From positions 1-15,990 of the forward strand of contig JAUVLC010000056.1 of the NCBI GenBank assembly GCA_030595925.1: a DNA stretch of 15,990 nucleotides, read 5' to 3'. Below are positions 1 to 7,419 of the stretch, piece by piece; positions within the stretch are counted from its first letter, which is position 1; the number at the start of each line of letters is the position of its first letter. The translations under genes were made by a program, and so were the position numbers. This DNA is from Clostridia bacterium (GTDB lineage Bacteria; CBDUZB01; JAGLHV01). The notes beneath the pieces were generated by a model that was given only the letters and a program-made list of their open reading frames with translations, made no database searches and was not told the origin of the DNA.

Positions 1-153
1 ATTTTTTTTGCCTTTTTTACCTCCGGGGTGAATTTCCTTTTTTAACCATCCTTCCATCCATCTTTCCCTGCAAACTTTGGGGTAAAGTGATTTTTAATTT
101 CTTGTTTCTTCGACGCTATTTTTACAGCGCAAATAGCTCTGGTTATATAAATA

Positions 154-182
154 TTGACTTTATAAGAAAAAAAAGATAAAAT
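154..182 (+). promoter_or_regulatory. Sigma-70 promoter for purC
   Basis: A -35 box TTGACT (154-159), a 17-nt spacer and a -10 box TAAAAT (177-182) form a near-consensus housekeeping promoter. It is the best match in the 232 bases before purC. Transcription would start near 189, leaving a leader of about 45 nt that carries the purC ribosome binding site. The match and spacing are seen in the sequence; use in vivo is inferred. Confidence 0.65.
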
Positions 183-232
183 TAGGCTCGGTTTTTTTAA
201 TAGTTCGAAAAAAGGATAGGGAGGGCGTTTAA

Positions 233-1138
233 ATGATAGAAGGAAATATTTTAGAAAAAGCTGACTTAAAAGATTTAAAATTTTTTAAAAAAGGAAAAGT
301 GCGGGATATTTATGATTTTGACAAAAAACTGTTAATTATAGCTACGGATAGAATTTCCTGTTTTGATGTTGTTTTATCTTCCTGTATACCGTATAAAGGT
401 GAGGTGTTAACCAGGTTATCTGCTTTCTGGTTTGCATTTATGAAGAATATTATTGACAGTCATTTTATTAGTATGGATGTAGAGCAATTTCATCCTTCTG
501 TCTTGAAATATAAAGATTTGCTTGAAGGACGGGCAATGTGGGTAAAAAAAACACAACCCCTTCCGGTAGAGTGTGTAGTAAGAGGATATCTTTCCGGTTC
601 GGCATGGAAAGAGTATAAAAACAAATCTTCGGTTTGCGGGATAGAACTTCCTTCCGGGCTTAAAGAATCGGATAAGCTCCCGGAGGTTATTTTTACTCCG
701 TCAACAAAAGCGGAAAGCGGACATGATGAAAATATTAGTGAAAAAGAAGTACACAATTTAATTGGGATAAATCTTACACAAAAAATCAAAGAAAAAAGTG
801 TCGCCATTTATAAAAAAGGTGCGCAATATGCTGAAAGTAAAGGGATAATTATTGCCGATACTAAGTTTGAGTTTGGTTTATACGAAGATGAACTTATCTT
901 AATTGATGAGGTGTTGACCCCTGATTCATCCCGGTTTTGGCCCAAGGATGATTATGAAGCAGGTAGAGCACAGGCAAGTTTTGATAAACAGTTTGTAAGG
1001 GATTATTTGATTAGTCGTGGGGATTTGGATAAAAAGGAAACCTTTTCTACTCCTTTACCTGAGACAATAATGCAGAGAACCAGCCGAAAATATTTGGATA
1101 TTTATAAGATAATTACCGGACAAGATTTAATACAATAA
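233..1138 (+). CDS. purC: SAICAR synthase PurC
   Basis: Phosphoribosylaminoimidazole-succinocarboxamide synthase is cytosolic and joins CAIR and aspartate using ATP in de novo purine synthesis. The 301-residue product has the family blocks in order: the N-terminal nucleotide-binding stretch GKVRDIYDF with ATDRISCFDVV (residues 21-47), the ECVVRGYLSGSAWKEY block (113-128), the substrate-binding SGHDENIS (162-169), IADTKFEFG (207-215), and the C-terminal LIDEVLTPDSSRFWP (223-237) followed by the Y-x-x-G-x-x-Q-x-S-F-D-K-Q region. About 300 residues matches the longer form of the family. The ATG at 233 is preceded by a purine-rich ribosome binding site (GGATAGGGAGGG). The gene stands alone here, without other pur genes next to it. 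The family call is firm. Confidence 0.97.
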   Translation: MIEGNILEKADLKDLKFFKKGKVRDIYDFDKKLLIIATDRISCFDVVLSSCIPYKGEVLTRLSAFWFAFMKNIIDSHFISMDVEQFHPSVLKYKDLLEGRAMWVKKTQPLPVECVVRGYLSGSAWKEYKNKSSVCGIELPSGLKESDKLPEVIFTPSTKAESGHDENISEKEVHNLIGINLTQKIKEKSVAIYKKGAQYAESKGIIIADTKFEFGLYEDELILIDEVLTPDSSRFWPKDDYEAGRAQASFDKQFVRDYLISRGDLDKKETFSTPLPETIMQRTSRKYLDIYKIITGQDLIQ

Positions 1139-1209
1139 AATTTAGAGTTTTTATTAGCGTAGCTTATAAAAATTCTGTAATCGAATTGATCCTGAGCATT
1201 TCAGCTGGG

Positions 1210-1243
1210 TTTATCCTGAGTAAAGCGAAGTGCTCAGCATAAA
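1210..1243. repeat. Imperfect palindrome, dispersed-repeat type
   Basis: The arms TTTATCCTGAG (1210-1220) and CTCAGCATAAA (1233-1243) pair with one mismatch around a 12-nt loop that contains AAGCGAAG. A related CCTGAGC occurs just upstream, and CCCGAAGGG follows at about 1259-1267. The sequence style (CCTGAG...GCGAAG...CTCAG) resembles short intergenic repeats found scattered in many bacterial genomes. There is no T-run after the stem, so it is not a convincing intrinsic terminator for purC. Confidence 0.5.
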
Positions 1244-1281
1244 CTCTCTTGAAGGGAGCCCGAAGGGTCGAGGTTTTAATT

Positions 1282-1308
1282 TCCCCACAGCTTACTGCAG
1301 GGTAGTTG
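1282..1308 (-). repeat. 27-bp dispersed repeat, copy 1
   Basis: Read on the minus strand, this 27-mer matches 10510-10536 at 23 of 27 positions, sharing CAACTAC at one end and AAGCTGTGGGGA at the other. The two copies lie about 9 kb apart in opposite orientation, both between genes. The copy at 10510 folds into a better hairpin (CCACAGC/GCTGTGG); this copy has lost several pairs. It is probably one of many genomic copies, which the window cannot show. Confidence 0.55.
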
Positions 1309-1373
1309 ATTTTTGAAAAATTAATTAGAAGGAACAATGTCAAAAATAAAATAAAAGGAATGACAAATAATTT

Positions 1374-1392
1374 CCCCCTTTGAAAAAGGGGG
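1374..1392. repeat. C-run/G-run hairpin upstream of pckG
   Basis: CCCCCTTT (1374-1381) and AAAGGGGG (1385-1392) form a perfect 8-bp stem with a 3-nt loop, followed by GGTAGGGGGATTT. This pattern (CCCCCTTTGAAAAAGGGGG then a GTAGGGGGATTT tail) is a common intergenic repeat in unrelated bacterial genomes. It ends about 37 nt before the pckG start and lies in its probable leader, so it could affect mRNA stability or folding, but nothing in the sequence shows that it does. Confidence 0.55.
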
Positions 1393-1429
1393 GTAGGGGG
1401 ATTTCTAAGATATAAGGGAGAAAAAAATT

Positions 1430-3316
1430 ATGGAAGAAAAAATAATGGGTTTACTTAAGGATAAATGCGGGGAAGAAAATTATAAAAAACTTGAATTATT
1501 AAATAATCAAAAAGTTAATGATTTTATTACCGGATATATTCAACTATGTAATCCGGATAAGGTTTTTGTGCGTACCGATTCTGAGGAAGATGCTTCCTAT
1601 ATCAGAAATAAAGCAATAGAAAACGGAGAGGAAAAAAAATTGGGTATTGATGGACACACGGTTCATTTTGACGGATATTATGATCAGGCAAGAGATAAAG
1701 GAAACACTAAATATTTGTTGGCGAAAGGGGTAGATTTTGGTCCCAGTATTAAAGGAATAGATAAGGAAGCAGGCCTTGCTGAGATTAAGGATTATTTAAA
1801 AGACAGTATGGGTGGGAAAGAAATGTACATTTGTTTTTTCTGTTTGGGACCTTTGGATTCTGAATTTTCCATTGTTTGTGTGCAAATTACGGATTCAAGT
1901 TATGTAGCACACTCCGAGGGGATTCTTTATCGTAGTGGATATGAATCATTTAAAAAGAAGGGAAATTTTGATAAATTTTTCCGATTTGTTCATAGTGCCG
2001 GGGTTATCGAATCAGGGGTAAGTAAAAATGTTGCTCAACGCCGCGTATATGTGGATTTGCAGGATAGAATCGTTTTTAGTACTAATACTCAATATGCGGG
2101 GAATACTGTGGGACTTAAAAAATTGGCTTTACGCCTGGCTATTTATCAGGCTTCCAAAGAAGATTGGTTAGCCGAACATATGTTTGTGATGGGTATCCAT
2201 AATCCGAAAGGCCGGGTGACTTACTTTACAGGGGCTTTTCCCAGTGCCTGTGGAAAAACCTCAACCTCAATGCTGCCCGGGGAAACAATTGTTGGTGATG
2301 ACATTGCTTATTTAAGAAATAAGGAAGGGAAAATATACGCTGTAAATGTAGAGAGTGGAATTTTTGGAATTATTCGTGATGTTAATCCGGAAAGCGATCC
2401 TTTAATTTGGGAAGCACTTACTTCTTCGGGAGAGGTCATTTTTTCTAATGTTCTGGTGACTGAAAAAAATGCTCCTTCCTGGTTGGGAGATGAGAGAGGA
2501 ATTCCTGAATCAGGAATTAATTATTCAGGTGAATGGGTAAAAGGTAAAAAAGATGCCAAGGGAAATGATATAACTTCTTCCCATAAAAACGCAAGATATA
2601 CGGTTCGTATTGGCAGATTAAAAAATCGTGATGTCATGGCCGATGATGAGCAGGGGGTGTTGGTAGGCGGAATTATTTATGGCGGCAGGGATTCCAATAT
2701 TTCTGTTCCGGTACAGGAGTCATTTGATTGGAAACATGGGGTGTTAACTATGGGGGCTTCTCTGGAATCGGAAACAACGGCGGCAACATTAGGACAGGAA
2801 GGGGTAAGAAAATTTAATCTTATGGCTAATCTTGATTTTTTATCTATTCCTCTGGGAAAGTATATAAATAAACATCTTGATTTTGGAAGTAAATTAACTT
2901 CCGCCCCTATTATTTTTGCGGTTAATTATTTTCTGAAAAATAGCAAAGGTGATTATTTAACTGAAAAAGAAGATAAACATGTATGGATGAGATGGATGGA
3001 AGAGAGGATACACAAGGAAATAGATGCGATTAAAACCCCAACGGGCTTTATTCCTGAATATAAAGACCTTAAAAGATTGTTTAAAGAGGTTTTAGACAGA
3101 GAGTATAGTAAAGAAGAGTATATAGAGCAATTTACTTTAAGAGTTACTGAAAATATTGCTAAGATTGAGAGGGTTATTGCTGAATATAAAGCTAACGTTC
3201 CTGATTCTCCCCAGGTGTTATTTGAAGTTCTGGAAGGACAAAAACAGGGATTGGAAACATTAAAAGCTGAATATGGGGATTACATTTCTCCGGAAGTCTT
3301 AAAAACTTCCCGTTAA
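1430..3316 (+). CDS. pckG: GTP-dependent phosphoenolpyruvate carboxykinase
   Basis: PEP carboxykinase interconverts oxaloacetate and PEP with GTP/GDP in the cytosol, serving gluconeogenesis or anaplerosis. The 628-residue length and motifs are those of the GTP family rather than the ATP (PckA) family. The P-loop-like FPSACGKTS (residues 270-278) carries the reactive Cys274 and Lys276. It is followed by IVGDDIAYLRN with its acidic metal/nucleotide ligands and by the IFGIIRDVNP block. MFVMGIHNPKGRV upstream supplies the metal-binding His, and the N-terminal CNPDKVFVRTDSEED region matches the family. The usual FPSACGKTN ends in Ser here, a mild variation. The ATG at 1430 has a good ribosome binding site (AAGGGAG, 9 nt spacing). 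Its stop codon overlaps the convergent response-regulator stop by a few bases. Confidence 0.96.
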   Translation: MEEKIMGLLKDKCGEENYKKLELLNNQKVNDFITGYIQLCNPDKVFVRTDSEEDASYIRNKAIENGEEKKLGIDGHTVHFDGYYDQARDKGNTKYLLAKGVDFGPSIKGIDKEAGLAEIKDYLKDSMGGKEMYICFFCLGPLDSEFSIVCVQITDSSYVAHSEGILYRSGYESFKKKGNFDKFFRFVHSAGVIESGVSKNVAQRRVYVDLQDRIVFSTNTQYAGNTVGLKKLALRLAIYQASKEDWLAEHMFVMGIHNPKGRVTYFTGAFPSACGKTSTSMLPGETIVGDDIAYLRNKEGKIYAVNVESGIFGIIRDVNPESDPLIWEALTSSGEVIFSNVLVTEKNAPSWLGDERGIPESGINYSGEWVKGKKDAKGNDITSSHKNARYTVRIGRLKNRDVMADDEQGVLVGGIIYGGRDSNISVPVQESFDWKHGVLTMGASLESETTAATLGQEGVRKFNLMANLDFLSIPLGKYINKHLDFGSKLTSAPIIFAVNYFLKNSKGDYLTEKEDKHVWMRWMEERIHKEIDAIKTPTGFIPEYKDLKRLFKEVLDREYSKEEYIEQFTLRVTENIAKIERVIAEYKANVPDSPQVLFEVLEGQKQGLETLKAEYGDYISPEVLKTSR

Positions 3317-3915
3317 AGTTCCCCGATTAAATCTTTTATTTTTACCCCCAGGGCATGGGATATTTTATAGAGGGTCATTATTGATGCTGAATTGCGGGCA
3401 TGTTCAAGTTGAGAGATTAAACTCTTGGATAGATTTGTATGTTGGGAAAGTTGGTCTAATGTCCAGTCTTTTTGTTTGCGGTATTTTTTTATGCGTTTTC
3501 CTATCAGGGTATTCATTTTGAGCGTTGCATCTTCAATTATACCCATATGTTGCAGTTGCCTTTTGATAGAGTTTTTTAATTGTTCAGGATCAAAGGGCTT
3601 TTTTATATAATCAAATGCCCCGTTTTTAAGCGTAATCAAAGCACTGTCTACGGAAGGATAACCGGTTAAAATAATTATTCCTATTTTAGGATCTATCTCT
3701 TTTATCTTTTTAAAAACTTCCAGTCCATCAATTGAAGGTAATTTTAAATCCAGAATTCCGATGTTAAAATAATTTGGTTTAAATTGTTCTATTGCTTTTT
3801 GTTCATCCGTAAAATAAACTACTTCCCATCCGTAAGAGGTAAGTTTTTCCTTGAGAAATTTACAAAGGTCCTCCTGGTCGTCAATAACGAGTATTCTTAT
3901 TGTTGATTTTGCCAT
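3313..3915 (-). CDS. Response regulator, REC plus XRE-type HTH
   Basis: This is a 200-residue regulator, probably the phosphorylation target of the histidine kinase encoded directly upstream. The receiver domain spans about residues 6-120 and keeps all key residues: acidic pair Asp12/Asp13, phosphoacceptor Asp56 (ILDLKLP), Thr84 (ILTGYP) and Lys105 (IKKPF). The output domain (about 136-198) is a Cro/C1 (XRE, HTH_3) helix-turn-helix: IGKRIKKYRKQKDWTLDQLS, then LSKSLISQLEHARNSASIMTLYKISHALGV. XRE outputs are rare in response regulators, which more often carry OmpR, NarL, LytTR or NtrC/Fis domains. The ATG at 3915 has a strong ribosome binding site (AAGGGGG) in the 31-nt gap after the kinase. 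It is the last gene of the minus-strand operon and converges on pckG with overlapping stops. Candidate targets are the ketosynthase operon itself, but no operator was recognised. Confidence 0.9.
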   Translation of the reverse strand: MAKSTIRILVIDDQEDLCKFLKEKLTSYGWEVVYFTDEQKAIEQFKPNYFNIGILDLKLPSIDGLEVFKKIKEIDPKIGIIILTGYPSVDSALITLKNGAFDYIKKPFDPEQLKNSIKRQLQHMGIIEDATLKMNTLIGKRIKKYRKQKDWTLDQLSQHTNLSKSLISQLEHARNSASIMTLYKISHALGVKIKDLIGEL

Positions 3916-3946
3916 AATTATTTCCCCCTTGAGCTGATTTTGCTGT

Positions 3947-6157
3947 TTACTTTTTAGGATGTTTGATTTTTTCCACGTTTTTTCTTAAAGTATTATTTGT
4001 TTTATAATTAAGCAAATTTTCAGATAAAGGGAGTTTTATAATCATTTTTGTCCCTTGACCTATTACGCTCTCCACATTAAAACTACCCTGGTGTTGTTCA
4101 ATTATACGGGAACTAATACTTAAACCCAATCCTGCACTGGATTGCGATTCTTTAGTAGTATAAAACGGATTAAAAATTTTGTCAATATTTTCTTTTGCAA
4201 TTCCACAACCGGTATCAGTAATTTCAATGTTTATTGTTGGTGATGAAAATAACAATTGCTGAGGGGAAAAGCAGGGTTTAAATGTCTTTATAATGATGGT
4301 TTTTTTGTTGGTTAATGCAACAGCCTGGATGCTATTTTCTATTATATTGATAAACACCTGTTCGATTTGGACAGGATTGATTTTTATCTCCGGGAGGTTA
4401 GATTCAAGTTGCCTGATAATTTTTATTTTGTTTTTAGAAATTTGGTGGTCAAAAAAATCCAATGAGTTTTCAATAAGTTTATTGATATTGAACAAATATT
4501 TATCCGGTAGTCCTTTCTGAGAAAAAATAGAAAATCCTTTTACGATTTTCGCTGCCCGTGTTACTTCTTTTTCGATAATATCTAAATCTTTAGGGGTATT
4601 CGTTTTATAAACACTTTTTGATAAGTGTGCGTTTATGTTTATTTTAGTTAATGATTTATTTAGCTCGTGAAACATTTCACTGGATAATTGCCCGATTATA
4701 GCAAGTTGTTCGTTTTGAGCAATCCATTCCTGTTGTTTTTTTATTTTTTTAATTGATTGGGCATTACTAATAGCAATAGCTGATTGATTGGCCAGGGTAG
4801 TCAGTAATTTTAAATCTTCCCGGTTGAATAAATCTCCTGATTGTTTGTTTCCCAGATTTAACAAACCAATTAATTTATTATTTATATAAAGGGGCACGCA
4901 TACTTGGGATTGTATACAGAGCAGGTCTTGATGAAGCTGTTGTAATTCTTTGCTTTTTCTATGGGAAAGCATATTTCTTTCAACCTCTTCTTGCAGTAAG
5001 ATGAAATTATGCTTGTTAAAATATTGAACTAATCTGTTTTGGTGGGTTAATTGAATTTCGTTAAGTCTATTATTTTTTTTCAAACCTTCAAGATATTTGA
5101 AAGCATAGGAGTTTTTCGATTGATCATAAAGGATTAAAGAGCAGGAAGATAGATGCATTGTCTTATAAATAGTGGTTACAATTAAAGGGATTAATTCTTC
5201 CAGTTCTAAAATTGTAAGCAAAGATGTCGTGAAATTTTTGAGGATAACCTGATAGTTGTATTTATTTTTGAAAAGGATAGTTTCTAATAAATTTTCCAAT
5301 TTTTTTCGTACGGAGAAAAACCCCAAAAGAAATAAAATAACACCTACGAGAATTAAAATAAAAGGTTCATCTATTTTGTGGGTGTAGGTCATTTCCCTAA
5401 TTACAAAAATACCCATTAAATAACTCAGTCCTACTAAAAAGAGCCAACAGGAATAAACAAGCCCTTTTTTAAAAACAATATTAATGTCTAATAATCTAAA
5501 TTCAATAATAGCATAGGTTATTAATAAAGAATAAATGCAATTAGCGATATTGCCCATGGGATAAATACAAAAACCGTGTACAGACATAAAATTTGTGCTT
5601 CCGCCAATAATAGAGATGAAAGATCCCCAGAAAACATATTTTATTTGGTTGGATTTATAACCCTCTGCTTTTTTATAGGCATTATATAAAAGGTAAAGGG
5701 AGTAAAAAACATAAAAAGAAAAAATAATTATAAAAAACAAATCCCCTATACCTGCTTTGGGGTAATATCCCCAGTAATGTTTTAACAGCTCTTTATTTAT
5801 TAAAGGAAAACCAAGAGTGGTTGGTATGAAGAACAATAAACTGAAAAGATAGCCTATTTGCAGGATTTTTTTATTAATTTTACTTTCGTTTTCGGTAAAG
5901 ACTAAGACAAAGTGAAAAAAACAAGAATGAAGAAAAACCAATCCGGGTGTATGAATAAATTTAGTGAAAAAAAGAGCTTCCTGATGGGATGAACTGCTGT
6001 TTCTGAGCAGAGCCCCCGTATTCCAGATTCCTACACAAAGATTTAAAAGCGCAAAAATTTTATTGACTATACAGCGGTGGTTTTTAATTAAAATAAAAAT
6101 AGCTAAAGAAAAATTTAATAAAGCCGCTACTAAAATAGGGAGAAGATAAATGTTCAT
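3947..6157 (-). CDS. Membrane sensor histidine kinase (7TM-GAF-HATPase)
   Basis: This 736-residue sensor kinase has an N-terminal membrane region (about residues 1-285, roughly eight hydrophobic segments). The phrase RLLDINIVFKKGLVYS (221-236) is typical of the histidine-kinase N-terminal 7TM family. A GAF-like domain follows (about 310-466). The H-box is FHELNKSL with His497; the usual N-P after the His is replaced by K-S. The HATPase_c domain has an N-box with Asn604/Asn608, a G1 box DTGCGIA (648-654), an F-box FNPFYTTKES (662-671) and a G2 box GLGLS (676-680). The layout resembles PrsK-type kinases of exosortase/exopolysaccharide systems, but the partner here is not an NtrC-like PrsR. The ATG is 13 nt after the ketosynthase stop, with AAAGGAA as ribosome binding site, so it is co-transcribed with the polyketide-like genes. 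The signal sensed is unknown. Confidence 0.9.
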   Translation of the reverse strand: MNIYLLPILVAALLNFSLAIFILIKNHRCIVNKIFALLNLCVGIWNTGALLRNSSSSHQEALFFTKFIHTPGLVFLHSCFFHFVLVFTENESKINKKILQIGYLFSLLFFIPTTLGFPLINKELLKHYWGYYPKAGIGDLFFIIIFSFYVFYSLYLLYNAYKKAEGYKSNQIKYVFWGSFISIIGGSTNFMSVHGFCIYPMGNIANCIYSLLITYAIIEFRLLDINIVFKKGLVYSCWLFLVGLSYLMGIFVIREMTYTHKIDEPFILILVGVILFLLGFFSVRKKLENLLETILFKNKYNYQVILKNFTTSLLTILELEELIPLIVTTIYKTMHLSSCSLILYDQSKNSYAFKYLEGLKKNNRLNEIQLTHQNRLVQYFNKHNFILLQEEVERNMLSHRKSKELQQLHQDLLCIQSQVCVPLYINNKLIGLLNLGNKQSGDLFNREDLKLLTTLANQSAIAISNAQSIKKIKKQQEWIAQNEQLAIIGQLSSEMFHELNKSLTKININAHLSKSVYKTNTPKDLDIIEKEVTRAAKIVKGFSIFSQKGLPDKYLFNINKLIENSLDFFDHQISKNKIKIIRQLESNLPEIKINPVQIEQVFINIIENSIQAVALTNKKTIIIKTFKPCFSPQQLLFSSPTINIEITDTGCGIAKENIDKIFNPFYTTKESQSSAGLGLSISSRIIEQHQGSFNVESVIGQGTKMIIKLPLSENLLNYKTNNTLRKNVEKIKHPKK

Positions 6158-6170
6158 ACTGAATGTTCCT

Positions 6171-7418
6171 TTAGTTAAAATACCTTTTTATAGCTAACGC
6201 TGCGCACCTTCCGGCAAACCCGGAAGTATTTATTAAAGTAACTTCTACTTGAGCCGGACGCGCTGAATTAGGGACATAGTCCAGATCGCAGTCAGGATCA
6301 GGATTCTGATAATTTATTGTTGGGGGGATAAAATTTTTCTCCATTACCAATAAAGAGGTTATTGTTTGCATTGCTCCTGCTGCTCCCGGAGGATGTCCCA
6401 GCATTGACTTTATTGAACTTATCGGAATTTTATAAGCGTATTTTCCGAATACCCTTTTTATGGCCACTGTTTCCATTTTTCCGTTTATAGGGGTAGAACT
6501 TCCGTGGGCACAAAGATATCCGACTTGTTCGTTCTCTATTTGGCCTGCCTCCAGTGCTTCTTTCATTGCCCGGGCTGATTCTTCCCCTGTTGGTTCCAGC
6601 GAGGTCATATGATAAGCAGTGAAACTTGCTCCGTAGCCAACGATTTCCCCATATATTTTTGCTTTTCTTTCTAAAGCATGCTTAAGTTCTTCTAAAATAA
6701 TTATTCCTGCCCCTTCTGCTAAAATAAAACCGTCCCGCTCTTTATCAAAAGGCCGGCTGGCTTTTTCCGGAGTATCGTTGCGATGCGACAAGGCACGCAG
6801 GGAACAAAAAGAATTAAAAGTTTCGGGTGTAAGTGGGGCTTCTGTGCCTCCTGCCAGTATAATGTCTTGTAGATTATCCCTTATTGTGCAATATCCCAGT
6901 CCAATAGCATCGGTAGCAGAGGTGCACCCGGTAGAAATAACATTACTCTGTCCCTTTAATTTAAATTCCAGAGAAATATATCCGGAACAGGCACTGGGAA
7001 ACCAGGAAAGATATAAGTAGGGACTGATACTTTCCGGTCCCTTAGTTGCATAAAAATTAAATTGTGGTTCGGCAATATTTACTCCCCCAACACCTAATCC
7101 GACAAAAGTTCCTATTTTTTCCTTGTTTTCTTCTTCAAGCTTTAATTTAGAATCATTAATAGCTAATTTTGCTGATGCTATTGCAAATTGAAAAGCCCTG
7201 TCTATAAAAGGGATTTTTTCTTTGTCTATATAAACGGCAGGATTAAAATTATGTATTTCTCCTGCCATTTGGCTATAAAAATTATCGGCATTAAACCGGG
7301 TAACCCGTACGACACAATTTTTGCCGGAAACAAGTCCCTGCCAGAAAAAGTCTTTTCCGACACCATTGGGTGCTATTACCCCTAAACCGGTAACAACAAC
7401 CCTTCTTTTTTTGTACAA
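6171..7418 (-). CDS. Beta-ketoacyl synthase (FabF/KS-alpha-like), catalytically intact
   Basis: This 415-residue thiolase-fold condensing enzyme has the KAS II layout. Catalytic residues are all present: nucleophile Cys165 in STGCTSATDAIG, His305 in CAHGSSTP, Lys337 in ISSIKSMLGH and His342 in GHPPGAAGA. It should perform decarboxylative Claisen condensation with malonyl-ACP. The C-terminal glycine loop reads SGFAGRCAAL instead of the usual GFGGTNA-type sequence, so it is diverged from housekeeping FabF. Only one base separates the upstream ketosynthase-like stop (TAA, 7422-7420) from the TTG start at 7418; the ribosome binding site GGGGA lies inside the end of the previous gene, implying translational coupling. 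Tight pairing with a Cys-less homologue and an SRPBCC protein makes it KS-alpha of a type II polyketide-like system rather than plain fatty-acid FabF. No ACP is nearby. The product is unknown. Confidence 0.9.
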   Translation of the reverse strand: MYKKRRVVVTGLGVIAPNGVGKDFFWQGLVSGKNCVVRVTRFNADNFYSQMAGEIHNFNPAVYIDKEKIPFIDRAFQFAIASAKLAINDSKLKLEEENKEKIGTFVGLGVGGVNIAEPQFNFYATKGPESISPYLYLSWFPSACSGYISLEFKLKGQSNVISTGCTSATDAIGLGYCTIRDNLQDIILAGGTEAPLTPETFNSFCSLRALSHRNDTPEKASRPFDKERDGFILAEGAGIIILEELKHALERKAKIYGEIVGYGASFTAYHMTSLEPTGEESARAMKEALEAGQIENEQVGYLCAHGSSTPINGKMETVAIKRVFGKYAYKIPISSIKSMLGHPPGAAGAMQTITSLLVMEKNFIPPTINYQNPDPDCDLDYVPNSARPAQVEVTLINTSGFAGRCAALAIKRYFN

Positions 7419-7419
7419 T

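Larger units (their letters stand above)
1139..1429. other. Repeat-rich spacer between purC and pckG
   Basis: This 291-bp gap has no credible ORF. It is largely palindromic and dispersed-repeat-like sequence: an imperfect hairpin at 1210-1243, a unit at 1282-1308 that recurs inverted at 10510-10536, and a C-run/G-run hairpin at 1374-1392. No clear sigma-70 promoter for pckG was recognised, so pckG could be read through from purC or use a weak promoter in this stretch. Confidence 0.6.

Noticed and set aside
27-176. Minus-strand open frame ending in TAA near position 44-46, with a plausible-looking lysine-rich C-terminus
   Set aside because: No start codon with a ribosome binding site was found, it runs through the purC promoter, and no family was recognised.
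1374-1404. CRISPR-like or terminator interpretation of the C-run/G-run hairpin
   Set aside because: It is a single unit without spacers and the following sequence is G-rich rather than T-rich; it fits a dispersed repeat better.
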